A stretch of DNA of 64,000 bases from Pseudodesulfovibrio nedwellii (GTDB lineage Bacteria > Desulfobacterota > Desulfovibrionia > Desulfovibrionales > Desulfovibrionaceae). The notes beneath the pieces are model-generated. The model worked only from the letters and a program-made list of their open reading frames with translations, had not been told where the DNA came from and ran no database searches. This document shows positions 8,711 to 17,720 of this stretch, one piece after another; position 1 is the stretch's first letter; every line of letters begins with the position of its first letter. Position numbers and translations under genes: made by a program. The stretch is taken from NCBI RefSeq assembly GCF_027923765.1, contig NZ_AP026709.1, positions 677,501 to 741,500 on the forward strand. The letters are read 5' to 3'.

Positions 8711-8741
8711 AAAAGGCCCGTCAGCACAACGCTGACGGGCC
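8711..8741 (-). terminator. Terminator of ppaC
   Basis: A perfect 11-bp stem (8715-8725 with 8731-8741) around a five-base loop, ending in TTTT on the minus strand (8711-8714), starts about 30 bases after the ppaC stop. Confidence 0.88.
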
Positions 8742-8772
8742 CATACTTTGCGCTTCAATCAGATCGCTTCAA

Positions 8773-9693
8773 CTAGCCTTCGAAGGCCTTAATGAAGTTG
8801 GGGGCAACCTGTTTCTTACGGCTCATCACGCCGTCGAGATATACAGAGGAACCTTCGGGAGCAATGCCAAAGGCTTTCTCGACAACAGAAATGTCGTCGG
8901 AAGCGATGAGCATCTCGGAACCTTCTTTCATGATATCAGTCAAGAGCAGGAAGACAGAGTGACGACCGTCTGCTTTGACTTTTTCGATTTCAGCCTGAAG
9001 AGCTTCCTTGTGAGCATCCAACATGGACAGATCAACAACTTCCAGCTGGCCAATGCCAACCTTGTTGCCATTCATATCGAAATCTTTGTAGTCACGGAAA
9101 ACCAACTCGCTCGGGCTTGCGCCGTCGACAGCGGATTTGACCTTGAACATTTCCATGCCCAGAGCCATGACATCGTCAACACCAGCGATTTTGGCCAGAG
9201 CTGCGACAGCTTCCTTGTCAGCATCGGTGCAGGTGACGGACTTGAACATGACAGTGTCGCTCAAGATGGCACACAGCAGGATACCAGCGATGTTCGCAGG
9301 CATTTCTACATTGTAGAAATCATACATGTTCTTCAGAACAGTACCGGTACAGCCCACGGGCCAAACCCACATTTCCAGCGGACCGGAAGTGGTGATGTCA
9401 CCCAGCTTGTGATGGTCGACGACGGCAAGGAGTTCACCCTTATCCAGATTGTCGATGGTCTGAGAAATGTCAGTGTGGTCAACCAGAATAATCTGCTGAT
9501 CAGTAGCATCGGTAACGATCTCGGGAGCGGCAACGCCGAACTTTTCGAGAACGAAAACAGACTCAGGAGCGATTTCGCCCTGGGTGATAGCTTTGGCTTC
9601 CATGCCACGTTTTGAGTACAGATCAGCGGCAGCAATCGCGGAAGCGACAGTGTCGGTATCGGGGTTTTTGTGTCCAACAACCAAAATAGCCAT
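8773..9693 (-). CDS. ppaC: Manganese-dependent inorganic pyrophosphatase (DHH family)
   Basis: This 306-residue class II pyrophosphatase hydrolyses PPi to phosphate. In sulfate reducers it pulls sulfate activation forward by removing PPi made by ATP sulfurylase. The family motifs are clear: VVGHKNPDTDTVASA at the N-terminus, LVDHTD, the DHH motif VDHHKLGD, and the C-terminal DHHA2 domain ending with SRKKQVAPNF. The ribosome site TAGGAGG lies just before the start. It has its own terminator and a CRP-like site upstream, so it is probably transcribed alone. Confidence 0.96.
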   Translation of the reverse strand: MAILVVGHKNPDTDTVASAIAAADLYSKRGMEAKAITQGEIAPESVFVLEKFGVAAPEIVTDATDQQIILVDHTDISQTIDNLDKGELLAVVDHHKLGDITTSGPLEMWVWPVGCTGTVLKNMYDFYNVEMPANIAGILLCAILSDTVMFKSVTCTDADKEAVAALAKIAGVDDVMALGMEMFKVKSAVDGASPSELVFRDYKDFDMNGNKVGIGQLEVVDLSMLDAHKEALQAEIEKVKADGRHSVFLLLTDIMKEGSEMLIASDDISVVEKAFGIAPEGSSVYLDGVMSRKKQVAPNFIKAFEG

Positions 9694-9750
9694 ATCAAGT
9701 CCTCCTAATTGAATTGTCCTTTAATAAGGAAATTTGCCTCGAAAATAGAA

Positions 9751-9766
9751 TGTGACGAATATCACA
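9751..9766 (-). promoter_or_regulatory. CRP/HcpR-like palindrome upstream of ppaC
   Basis: TGTGA-N6-TCACA, a perfect CRP-consensus-like palindrome, stands 57 bases before the ppaC start. HcpR, a CRP/FNR-family regulator of Desulfovibrio, is reported to use a similar motif and to control sulfate-reduction genes; assigning this site to it is inference. Confidence 0.55.
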
Positions 9767-9785
9767 ACCTACCCGGACTGCCAAG

Positions 9786-10483
9786 CTAAAAACGGCTCCA
9801 AACTAAGAAAAGGACAAAAAGACTTATTCCAGTAGTCAAGACGGCATACGCCCGTTTCACTCGAAGAGCCATTAATCCACCAAGAGTGGCTGCAACCCAC
9901 AAGTGTGCCCATGTGATATCAATGGATGTGAGAAAACCTGGATATACAGAAAAAATAAGTTGCATACATTGTTTGATGACAAGAATGGCGATAAAAAAGG
10001 ACAAACCAGACATGACAAAAGTACGTGCCATGGATTTCATAATCAATGTTGCAGGTAGATTGTGTGTTTCAGGATTACGTGCCCAATTCAACAATCGATT
10101 ATAACTCCCCTGCTCCTGATCACGAATCATCATTTCAACCCTGGCACCAAGCCATGCGAGTGGCATGCTGGCAAAAAGGACGCCCATTATCCGAGCTGGA
10201 TGCTCCAGACCAAAAAATGTTGTCAGAGAAAGTGCTGAAAAAGTAGCAGCTGTCAAATGTGGCGGGATGAATGTTCCGACAGGTATGAGATCGAGCCACA
10301 GGAGCTCAAAAAAGATTGCGATGTAAAGGCTGGTTGTATAATCGCCACTAAAGGCCCCCCAAAAAAGGCCTATGACGAGTGGACGTTCAAGAAGTCCTAT
10401 ACTGATTGAATACCTAAACAGAGAAAACAGGGCAAAAAAAAAGCGACCATGGCAAACCATACAAATGGGTTGTGAACAATCAT
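9786..10483 (-). pseudogene. Mannose-type PTS EIIC subunit, apparent frameshift at a T9 run
   Basis: The membrane channel subunit of a mannose-family PTS. The frame from 10,433 down to 9786 gives a typical IIC protein (SISIGLLERPLVIGLFWG, WLDLIPVGTFIPPHLTAA, several membrane helices). The natural start, ATG at 10,483 overlapping the IIB stop as ATGA, begins MIVHNPFVWFAMVAFF, a proper first helix, but is in another frame. The two join only if the nine Ts at 10,434-10,442 are read as ten (or by -1 slippage). The alternative unbroken ORF, from 10,490, has a cysteine/histidine-rich start unlike a membrane helix. It is a frameshift mutation, a sequencing error, or programmed slippage; I cannot tell which. 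Confidence 0.7.
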
Positions 10484-10944
10484 GACTCAAACCTCACCTG
10501 AACCGGGTCATTGGGAACACACCTGAAATCAAGTTTTACACCTTTTCGATTGAGAAGTTTGAGACAATTCTCGTCCTCATCTGATAATGCGACACTTGGA
10601 GAAATTTGTTTTTTACCAGGGCTATAATGGACGTTGCCTATATTCAGCATGTCAAAATCAAATCCGGCTTCATAAGCTCTTTTTGCATCTGCACAATTAG
10701 AGAAAAGAACAATAATATGTTCTCCGTTGGATCCAATTTGATTGATGGCATCGTGGAGAGCATCCACACTGACAAAAGAACTGTCCACAGTTTGCGGAAT
10801 GGCTAGCGACATTATTTCTTGCTGTAGAATATCGTGTGATAATTCATCATTGGCGACAATGATCTGATTCGCACTCGTATAGGGAAGCCATGTCTCAATA
10901 ATCTGGCCGTGAATCAAGCGGTTGTCAATACGAACAAGAATCAC
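10480..10944 (-). CDS. Mannose-type PTS EIIB subunit
   Basis: A 154-residue cytoplasmic phosphocarrier. The N-terminus MILVRIDNRLIHGQ carries the phosphorylated histidine His12 of the mannose/sorbose IIB family. Residues onward (LPYTSANQIIVANDE, MLNIGNVHYSPGKKQIS) fit the fold. It takes phosphate from IIA and passes it to a sugar moved by IIC. Its stop overlaps the IIC start by four bases (ATGA), and IIA lies nine bases upstream. Confidence 0.92.
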   Translation of the reverse strand: MILVRIDNRLIHGQIIETWLPYTSANQIIVANDELSHDILQQEIMSLAIPQTVDSSFVSVDALHDAINQIGSNGEHIIVLFSNCADAKRAYEAGFDFDMLNIGNVHYSPGKKQISPSVALSDEDENCLKLLNRKGVKLDFRCVPNDPVQVRFES

Positions 10945-10953
10945 GGCATCACC

Positions 10954-11391
10954 CTATTTCTTCGTTTTTTTTCGAAGCATTGCGCCCGCGACCTTGATGC
11001 CCTGCCGTCCTGCAGTTTTCGCCTTTTCGGCCAGAGCATTCAAATTCATTTTGCGCGATTGCAGGGTTGCTACCAACATTGGCAGATTGACGCCTGTAAT
11101 GACTTCAAGATTCTCAGATTTCATAAGAGAAAGACTCATAGTGGTGGGTGAACCACCAAACAGATCCGTAAGAGCGACAACGCCCTTTCCGTTTTCCACG
11201 GTCTGTATAGCCTTTCTGACGGCCTCCATGGTTTCATCCACACTTTTATCGACATCAATCCCCACAGCCAAACAATTCTCTTGTTTGCCCATGACCATTT
11301 TTGCCGCATCAAGCAAAGTATCCCCGAACGTACCGTGGGTTACCAAGACGATGCCAACCATTGCATCTTTTTTATCAGACTTTAAAGCCAT
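10954..11391 (-). CDS. Mannose-type PTS EIIA subunit
   Basis: A 145-residue phosphocarrier of the mannose IIA family. His19 in VGIVLVTHGTFGD is the expected phosphorylation site; the DLFGGSPTTMSLSLM segment is the family signature. The start could also be Met11 (MVGIVLV). The gene begins three bases after the rapZ stop. No HPr or enzyme I gene is in the window, so phosphate must come from proteins encoded elsewhere. Confidence 0.92.
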   Translation of the reverse strand: MALKSDKKDAMVGIVLVTHGTFGDTLLDAAKMVMGKQENCLAVGIDVDKSVDETMEAVRKAIQTVENGKGVVALTDLFGGSPTTMSLSLMKSENLEVITGVNLPMLVATLQSRKMNLNALAEKAKTAGRQGIKVAGAMLRKKTKK

Positions 11392-11394
11392 TCT

Positions 11395-12276
11395 TTATCC
11401 AAGTTCCATATGTCGATGTTCAATCGAAACAGTATACCCTTTTTTCTTCAGGGTCGCCAGTACGGACTCTCCCACTGAAACCGACCGATGCCGGCCACCA
11501 GTACACCCAAGTGCCAAGGTAATCCGGTATCGCCCTTCATCGGCGTACAAAGGGAGCATGTAGCTCAAAAAGTCGAGGAAACGTCTTTCAAATTCATTGC
11601 CAACACCACTGCCAAGAACATACTGGGCAATGGATTCATCCATACCGGAAAGTGACCTGAGTTTTTCGTCAAAATAAGGATTAGGCAAAAATCGTAGATC
11701 AAAAACTAAATCAGCTTCTGACGGGACACCGTATTTGAAGCCAAACGAAATGAGATGTACTCGCATGCCACGGCCTACTTCTTCAATGGCAGACCATTTG
11801 GTCTGAATTACGCGTCGAAGATCGTGGATAGAATAATTTGTTGTATCAAGCACCAAAGCGGCACCGTTTCGGACAGGATCTAGGAGTTCCTTTTCCTGTT
11901 CAAGCGCCTGTTCCAGGCCAAGGTTCTTGCTTTCCAGAGGATGTGGCCGACGAGTTGTGGCATAACGCCGGACAAGTTCATTCATCCGTGCTTCAAGAAA
12001 TAAAACCTGAGGGGTAATTCCTAATTCATGAAAATCCCGTAAAGCCTGCCCCCAACCATCCACAAATTCGAGTTGCCGCAAATCCATGCCAAGGGCCAGC
12101 CCTCGATATTGGGAATCAAATTTTAAAATAAGGTCCGCAATTTTAGGCGACATCTCAGAAGGCAAGCCGTCAATACAGAAAAAACCCAGATCCTCAAAAA
12201 CATTGAGGGCTGTGCTTTTTCCAGAACCGGAAAGCCCGGTCACAATGACTACGGGAAAAGAATTGGAAGGCGTCAC
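11395..12276 (-). CDS. rapZ: RNase adapter / nucleotide-binding protein RapZ
   Basis: A 293-residue RapZ (YvcJ/YhbJ) protein. It has the N-terminal P-loop [18 protein letters not shown] and the C-terminal conserved region with [15 protein letters not shown]. In enterobacteria it guides RNase E to the sRNA GlmZ and senses glucosamine-6-phosphate; in Desulfovibrionales the target is unknown. It sits between ptsN and PTS EII genes, a common arrangement downstream of rpoN. Confidence 0.94.
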   Translation of the reverse strand: MTPSNSFPVVIVTGLSGSGKSTALNVFEDLGFFCIDGLPSEMSPKIADLILKFDSQYRGLALGMDLRQLEFVDGWGQALRDFHELGITPQVLFLEARMNELVRRYATTRRPHPLESKNLGLEQALEQEKELLDPVRNGAALVLDTTNYSIHDLRRVIQTKWSAIEEVGRGMRVHLISFGFKYGVPSEADLVFDLRFLPNPYFDEKLRSLSGMDESIAQYVLGSGVGNEFERRFLDFLSYMLPLYADEGRYRITLALGCTGGRHRSVSVGESVLATLKKKGYTVSIEHRHMELG

Positions 12277-12294
12277 AGAAATATCCTCAAATTA

Positions 12295-12744
12295 TTATAC
12301 ACTTTTGAGAAGCCCCCACAACTCCTCGGAACCGTCAGCTTCAAGTAAGGATTGACGAAAGGTTTTATCTTTCAACAATCGGGAAATTTGGGCCAATATA
12401 CGCAAATGCAACCCAGCCGCCTGCTCCGGTGCCAGCACGAGAAAAAAGATGAAGCAAGGCTTTTGGTCAAGGGCATCAAATTCGATCCCCTTAAAACTTC
12501 GACCCACGAGAACAATAACCTTTTCCAGATTCTCCAATTTACCGTGAGGGATAGCTATGCCGTCACCAATTCCGGTGGTTCCCAGTTGTTCACGGTCGAG
12601 AAGGACACGGACCGCGAGGTCCGTGTCCATCTCTGGATATTTAACCCCTAACGGGGCGATAAGTTCTTTCAGTGTGTCCGATTTGTTTTCGGACAGAAGT
12701 TCGGGAAGGACAAAGTCCTTCGCCAGGTAATCACCAAGTTTCAT
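12295..12744 (-). CDS. ptsN: Nitrogen-type PTS EIIA (PtsN)
   Basis: A 149-residue EIIA-Ntr-like regulatory phosphocarrier. The phosphorylation site is His67 in GIAIPHGKLENL, preceded by LLDREQLGTTGIGDG, the family signature. It is placed between hpf and rapZ, downstream of rpoN, as in many proteobacteria. It probably links PTS phosphorylation to regulation rather than to sugar uptake. Confidence 0.94.
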   Translation of the reverse strand: MKLGDYLAKDFVLPELLSENKSDTLKELIAPLGVKYPEMDTDLAVRVLLDREQLGTTGIGDGIAIPHGKLENLEKVIVLVGRSFKGIEFDALDQKPCFIFFLVLAPEQAAGLHLRILAQISRLLKDKTFRQSLLEADGSEELWGLLKSV

Positions 12745-12746
12745 TT

Positions 12747-13289
12747 TTAGTATCCAGGATCAATCAGGCCGTAATCGCCATTTTTTCTTTTATAGATAAC
12801 ATTAACGCCTTCGGTTTCGGCGTTACGGAACACCAAGAATTCATTCTCAAGAGAATCAAGCTGCATGGCAGCTTCATCAACGGACATTGGTTTCGGTACA
12901 TACTCATCAGTGCCAACTATAGTGGGCTCAGATTCACTGGGCAGATCTTCATAGGATAATACATTCATCTGTACCATCTTGTTGCCACGCCCCTGCTTTG
13001 AACGGCTCTTCATTTTCTCACGCATTTTGCGCAACTGGGCTTCCAGCTTGTCCAGCACCATATCAATGGTGGAATACATATCTTCAGAAGCCTCATAGGC
13101 CGATATGTGAATGCGATCCGAATTCAAAAGAACGTCCGCCTTATGGCGAAATTTGTCGACCAACAGATTTACCTGGAGATCGGCCTCCGAATCGGAAACG
13201 TATCTTGCTACTTTTTCAAAACGCTTCTTAGCGTATCCCTTGAGATGATCGGACGGCTCAAAGTTCTTGAAAGTGAAGCTAATGTTCAT
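12747..13289 (-). CDS. hpf: Ribosome hibernation promoting factor, long form
   Basis: A 180-residue protein with an N-terminal S30AE/YfiA domain (MNISFTFKNFEPSDHLKGY to about residue 100) and a C-terminal dimerisation domain (PMSVDEAAMQLDSLENEFLVFRN). The long form dimerises 70S ribosomes into 100S particles by itself. It follows rpoN and is two bases from ptsN, forming the conserved rpoN-hpf-ptsN-rapZ block. Confidence 0.94.
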   Translation of the reverse strand: MNISFTFKNFEPSDHLKGYAKKRFEKVARYVSDSEADLQVNLLVDKFRHKADVLLNSDRIHISAYEASEDMYSTIDMVLDKLEAQLRKMREKMKSRSKQGRGNKMVQMNVLSYEDLPSESEPTIVGTDEYVPKPMSVDEAAMQLDSLENEFLVFRNAETEGVNVIYKRKNGDYGLIDPGY

Positions 13290-13324
13290 ACGTTGCCTCC
13301 TGGTTGTGAGTGCGGCAAACAGGA

Positions 13325-14734
13325 TTAAAAATACTGCTTGCGTTTTGATGAAGACGGGATACCCATGGCGGAACGGTATTTTGCGACAGTACGTCGAGCG
13401 ATATTCACATCAAGTTCATCTTGAAGTATTTCGCCTATCCGTTCATCACTGAGCGGTTTTTTCGTGTCTTCATCTGCAATCATTCTCTTGATGAGCGCTT
13501 TGACGCTCTCTGAACCCACCTGCGAACCATCGTTCAAATCCAAGGCTGAGTTGAAGAAAAACTTCAATTCAAAAATACCATGTGGAGTTGAGACATATTT
13601 ACTGGTTGTAATACGGCTCACCGTGGATTCATGCATCTCAATGTCCTCGGCTACCTCCTTGAGGATCAGGGGTTTGAGCTTTGTCACACCTTCTTCAAAA
13701 AAGTTTCTCTGAAAGCCGACAATACTCTCAACTACTTTATACAATGTTCTCTGACGCTGGTACAGACTTTTCATAAGCCATGCGGCAGATCGCATCTTTT
13801 CCTGAAAATATTCTTTTTCCTTATTGGCAGCACCTTTCATGGAGTCCATATAAAAAGCATTCATCTGCAAACGAGGTAACCCATCTTCATTAAGGATGAT
13901 GACAAAATCTTCACCATATTTATAAACGAAGACATCCGGACTGACGTAATGAGGCTCAGTACTTGAAAAATTTGTCCCGGGCATGGGATCAAGAGTCTGC
14001 ATCATGTCCAGATATTCTTTGAGCTCTTCCATAGAAATCTTAAACTTGCGGGCCAATGGCTTGTACCGATTCTTTTCCAGATCTTCCAGATGATCGGTAA
14101 CTAATGAAACAAGAATAGGATCATCATAGCCAAGAACGTCCATCTGAACGAGCAAACATTCTTGTGGATCTCGTGCGGCGATTCCTACCGGATCGAGGCG
14201 CTGAATACGCTTAATAGTGGATTCAATTTCTGCATCCGAAGCCTGAACCATTGATTGAAGCTCTTCGATAGAAGCTTGCAAATACCCATTTGAATCAACA
14301 TTTCCGAGAACTATTTCACCAATAGCAATTTCGAGTTCGGAAAAATTGGAAAGACGCATCTGCCAATTGATGTGCCCTTCAAGGGATGGCTTGGAAGCAA
14401 GGCGGGCCTCAAAGGACATGCCCTCTTCCGGGATTTCTGAATCTCGTCCGGTCGCCTGCTTTGAAGTGCTTGAAAATTCGCCGAGATAATTTTCCCAATC
14501 GGCATTGCGGACCAGTTCTTCCTCAGCTTGAGATTCAGTAAGGACTTCGGCAGGTTCAGAAACATCTGCTTCTGTTTCCTTTTCTTCAAGAAAAGGATTT
14601 TCCATAAGTTCTTGCTGAACAGTTTCAAGCAACTCAAGACGTGAAAGTTGCAGCAGTTTTATTGCCTGCTGCAACTGTGGAGTCATAACCAGTTGTTGAG
14701 AAAGCTTGAGTTGTTGTCTGAGTTCCAATCCCAT
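13325..14734 (-). CDS. rpoN: RNA polymerase sigma-54 factor
   Basis: A 469-residue sigma-54. The N-terminal glutamine/leucine-rich activator-response region (MGLELRQQLKLSQQLVMTPQ) is followed by an acidic linker, the core-binding domain, a helix-turn-helix region and the RpoN box (ARRTVAKYRSAMGIPSS) that contacts the -24 element. It directs transcription of genes that need AAA+ enhancer-binding activators. The gene leads the hpf-ptsN-rapZ-PTS block. Confidence 0.96.
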   Translation of the reverse strand: MGLELRQQLKLSQQLVMTPQLQQAIKLLQLSRLELLETVQQELMENPFLEEKETEADVSEPAEVLTESQAEEELVRNADWENYLGEFSSTSKQATGRDSEIPEEGMSFEARLASKPSLEGHINWQMRLSNFSELEIAIGEIVLGNVDSNGYLQASIEELQSMVQASDAEIESTIKRIQRLDPVGIAARDPQECLLVQMDVLGYDDPILVSLVTDHLEDLEKNRYKPLARKFKISMEELKEYLDMMQTLDPMPGTNFSSTEPHYVSPDVFVYKYGEDFVIILNEDGLPRLQMNAFYMDSMKGAANKEKEYFQEKMRSAAWLMKSLYQRQRTLYKVVESIVGFQRNFFEEGVTKLKPLILKEVAEDIEMHESTVSRITTSKYVSTPHGIFELKFFFNSALDLNDGSQVGSESVKALIKRMIADEDTKKPLSDERIGEILQDELDVNIARRTVAKYRSAMGIPSSSKRKQYF

Positions 14735-14972
14735 AATGTATATCTCGAAAGGCTAATATGATCTCGTTCACACTACCGGTTTGAATTCTTTTCCGGCCAT
14801 ACCTTTATAATTCTGTTTTGAGTATGTCACACCTGCGATAACGAAGCAAGGACATTGTTATAACATGCCGTTACTATTAACGATATAGCACTGTGAAAGT
14901 CGCATGAAAAAAGTGTACCAACCTTTAGGAACCCTGTAAATCGCGAATGCATGAAAGTTAAGTAATTAGTAC
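14735..14972. other. Intergenic region between lptB and rpoN
   Basis: 238 bases without a gene. AT-rich; it must hold the rpoN promoter if rpoN is not read from the lptB side. I see no strong hairpin terminator, and no site I would assign with confidence. Confidence 0.5.
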
Positions 14973-15698
14973 TTACAGTCGGAAATCTTCACCCAGATAA
15001 ATTTGACGGGCACGACTGTTCTGAACGATTTCTTCGGGGGAACCCTCAAGAATGACATTGCCTTCGTAAACGAGGTACGCTCTGTCACAAATATTGAGTG
15101 TTTCTCGAACATTATGGTCTGAAATCAAAATACCAATCCCCATGCTTTTCAGCACGGAAATGATCTCCTGAATGTCGATAACAGCAATAGGATCAATACC
15201 GGCAAAGGGTTCATCCAAAAGAATAAATTGAGGATCAAGTATAAGCGCACGGGCTATTTCAAGACGCCGTCGTTCTCCACCAGACAGATACATGGCAGCC
15301 TGATCTGCGAGCTTGGTAATGGTGAACATTTCCATCAATTCATCAGCACGAGCATTCTGCTGTTTTGTAGACATGGACGTTTGCTCAAGAATGATTTCAA
15401 GATTCTGGCGTACTGTCAGCTTTCGGAAAATGGAACTCTCTTGCGGCAAATAGCTGACTCCCATGCGAGCTCGTTCATGAAGCGGTTTTTCTGTCAAATC
15501 TACTCCATCCAAAGCCACATTCCCAGTATTTGGCTCGACAATGCCGACGAGCATATAAAAGGTTGTGGTCTTGCCCGCACCGTTAGGGCCAAGCAGCCCG
15601 ACAACTTCCTTGGGATTTAATTCCAGACTGATGCCATGCACGACCTCTTTCTGGCCGTATCGTTTGGATAGGTTTGCTGCTCGCAGTCCTTCTGCCAT
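14973..15698 (-). CDS. lptB: LPS export ABC transporter ATPase LptB
   Basis: A 241-residue ABC ATPase. Walker A is GLLGPNGAGKTTTFYML, the signature is YLSGGERRRLEIARAL, Walker B is FILLDEPFAGID. The short soluble form and the order lptC-lptA-lptB identify it as LptB, which powers lipopolysaccharide extraction by LptFG. It starts immediately after the lptA stop. Confidence 0.95.
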   Translation of the reverse strand: MAEGLRAANLSKRYGQKEVVHGISLELNPKEVVGLLGPNGAGKTTTFYMLVGIVEPNTGNVALDGVDLTEKPLHERARMGVSYLPQESSIFRKLTVRQNLEIILEQTSMSTKQQNARADELMEMFTITKLADQAAMYLSGGERRRLEIARALILDPQFILLDEPFAGIDPIAVIDIQEIISVLKSMGIGILISDHNVRETLNICDRAYLVYEGNVILEGSPEEIVQNSRARQIYLGEDFRL

Positions 15699-16592
15699 TT
15701 ATTGCACCTTCATGTTGCCGGGAGTCATAAAAATCGCTTTGACACGTTGGCCTTTTCCGCCCACCACTTCGGAACGATTGTCCTTGATGTTGAACTTGAT
15801 AATTTCTCCGGTCAAACTATTGGGGCCATCTTGCAGCAATGGATTCTGTTCCATTTGTAACAACTGATCATTCACAAAATATGTCAGTTTGCCACAGGTG
15901 CCTTCTGCTGTCCCCTTTTGGGCTTTGACATCCCCTTCCGCAATGATGCGGTCAACGCTGTCTGCCGTAAACTTTTTACCGCTCTTGGAAGAAAGATACG
16001 CTGACAAGTTGTTGGCCCACAAAGTTAACTGACCGTGTTCGGCGACAACATTCCCAACAAAGGAAACAACCTTGCCGGATTCATCATATGTCATACGATC
16101 AGACGAAATTTTTACTGGCATTCGGCTCGGATCTATGCCGATTTTGGCAGGATCATCCTTAGGGGCAACAGCCGCTGACGCTTTGACTTCACCATCGCCA
16201 CTTTTGGCGTTCGCAACAGCCTCAGGCTGAACCGAAGTCTTTTCAGGAGGGACTAAAACAGGTTCAGGAGTGGGAACGACAACCAACTCGAGATACTTCA
16301 CATTGGCATAGCCTATAGCCTTGCTCTGGTCTCGATCGGCTTCTGTCAGATTAAAAATTGTTGCCCACCCATTCTTGATAAAATCAACCTTGACCCGCTG
16401 GCCTTTTGCCAGGGTGAGAATATGTTCGCTCTCTTTGTCAGGACGCTCTCGAACATTGAGATTAACGGTTGCCTCACGAATTTCACCCCATTCCTCGGCC
16501 ATAACCACGGAAGGGAGAGTTAACACGACCAACAGAAGCAAGGTCGTCAGCGCATATATATTCTTCATGAAAGACTCACTCCTCGTCTTCAT
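15699..16592 (-). CDS. lptA: LptA-type periplasmic LPS transport protein with an N-terminal SH3-like domain
   Basis: An exported protein (signal peptide about MKNIYALTTLLLLVVLTLP, from Met9; this start is likely). Residues about 35-100 form a bacterial SH3 domain (EATVNLNVRERPDKES, GQRVKVDFIKNGWATI). A proline/alanine-rich linker follows, then an OstA/LptA domain (about 160-290; VKISSDRMTYDESGKVVSFVG). LptA bridges LPS across the periplasm. At 297 residues it is longer than the usual 180 or so, because of the SH3 fusion, which may anchor it to peptidoglycan. It overlaps lptC by 17 bases as annotated. Confidence 0.88.
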   Translation of the reverse strand: MKTRSESFMKNIYALTTLLLLVVLTLPSVVMAEEWGEIREATVNLNVRERPDKESEHILTLAKGQRVKVDFIKNGWATIFNLTEADRDQSKAIGYANVKYLELVVVPTPEPVLVPPEKTSVQPEAVANAKSGDGEVKASAAVAPKDDPAKIGIDPSRMPVKISSDRMTYDESGKVVSFVGNVVAEHGQLTLWANNLSAYLSSKSGKKFTADSVDRIIAEGDVKAQKGTAEGTCGKLTYFVNDQLLQMEQNPLLQDGPNSLTGEIIKFNIKDNRSEVVGGKGQRVKAIFMTPGNMKVQ

Positions 16593-17205
16593 TCAATGGA
16601 TTCTTTTTAAGTCCCTCGGGGGCCAGCAATGCTGTTACACCTCCGGCAGCCACGAGTTGACGGGTCACAAGATCAATCTCTATCGCTTTGGCCTGTATGG
16701 TCATATCAGAACGACGTACAGTCACACCGCCCTTGAGATATACTTTATCAATCGCCCCAACATAATCAAGTTGTTGGGCATCAAGGGCAAGGTCACCAAA
16801 TCGACCAGATACGCCGTCGTACATTGTCAGGTTATCATTGGCCTGATCAACCTCGCCACGGTCTGCCCGGACATACACTTCCTTACGATCTTCACCGAAA
16901 TAAGCCGTCAATTGAGGGCGTTCAACACCGATAAGCCCTTGTTCTTGATTGTATTTTGCTGTTTTTGCAAGTAATTTCCATGACAGGTTACCCTGTTTGC
17001 CCTGTACGAGCTCAATATCCTCGGCTGTAACATCAGCTTCTTCAAGCAAACGTTTTCGCGATTTGGAACTACTCTTTTGTGTTGAATCCGGTTCAATGAT
17101 CGGATCAGCAAAGAACACAGAATTGACCGTAATCCCGACAACGAGACCTACGGCAAATATGAGAACAAGCATCAGCGCCGGACGCCTTTTCATCATTCTG
17201 CCCAC
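16576..17205 (-). CDS. lptC: LPS export protein LptC
   Basis: A 209-residue bitopic inner-membrane protein: one N-terminal membrane helix (ALMLVLIFAVGLVVGITV) followed by a periplasmic beta-jellyroll domain of LptC type. LptC connects LptBFG to LptA. The order kdsA-kdsC-lptC-lptA-lptB matches the conserved LPS cluster. It overlaps kdsC by 13 bases. Confidence 0.88.
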   Translation of the reverse strand: MGRMMKRRPALMLVLIFAVGLVVGITVNSVFFADPIIEPDSTQKSSSKSRKRLLEEADVTAEDIELVQGKQGNLSWKLLAKTAKYNQEQGLIGVERPQLTAYFGEDRKEVYVRADRGEVDQANDNLTMYDGVSGRFGDLALDAQQLDYVGAIDKVYLKGGVTVRRSDMTIQAKAIEIDLVTRQLVAAGGVTALLAPEGLKKNPLNEDEE

Positions 17206-17720
17206 TGCTTTAAAGCTTTATCTTTGAGCCCACGAGCTTCAAGGATAAACGCGATGGCTTCTCTGACGGCTCCGTCCCCACCCTTGCGAGTGGAAATCCA
17301 GTCTGCTGCCTCTATGACTTCGGGCACACCATTGGGGACACTCATGGCTAATCCGGCCACATTCATAACACCAAGATCAATCCAATCGTCGCCCATAAAC
17401 GCGGCTTCAGACAAAGATACACCAACGTTTTCGCATATCTCTTCAAAAAGCGGTGCTTTGTCGTGCTTTCCAGCATAATAATGGGCAATACCCAATTCTC
17501 GGATACGCTTTTCGACAGGCTTCTGGTTTAATCCTGTGATGACACCTATTTCGAGGCCTACTGCTTGTGCCAATTTTATACCGAGACCATCTTGAACATG
17601 AAAACGTTTCATGACAATCCCGTCGTCACCATAATACAGGCCGCCGTCAGTGAGGACACCGTCCACGTCGAGAACAAGCAGCTTGATGTTTTGTGCGAGC
17701 TTCGTCGTGTTATCAGGCAC
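17193..17720 (-). CDS. kdsC: 3-deoxy-D-manno-octulosonate 8-phosphate phosphatase
   Basis: A 175-residue HAD phosphatase without a cap domain. Motif I is [10 protein letters not shown], with the nucleophilic Asp, and motif III/IV is [12 protein letters not shown]. It removes phosphate from KDO-8-P, after KdsA, in the pathway to KDO for LPS. It overlaps the kdsA end by eight bases, so the two are translationally linked. Confidence 0.94.
   Translation of the reverse strand: MPDNTTKLAQNIKLLVLDVDGVLTDGGLYYGDDGIVMKRFHVQDGLGIKLAQAVGLEIGVITGLNQKPVEKRIRELGIAHYYAGKHDKAPLFEEICENVGVSLSEAAFMGDDWIDLGVMNVAGLAMSVPNGVPEVIEAADWISTRKGGDGAVREAIAFILEARGLKDKALKQWAE

Noticed and set aside
8620-9615. 331-codon plus-strand ORF
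   Set aside because: Antisense to ppaC, which has all its motifs.
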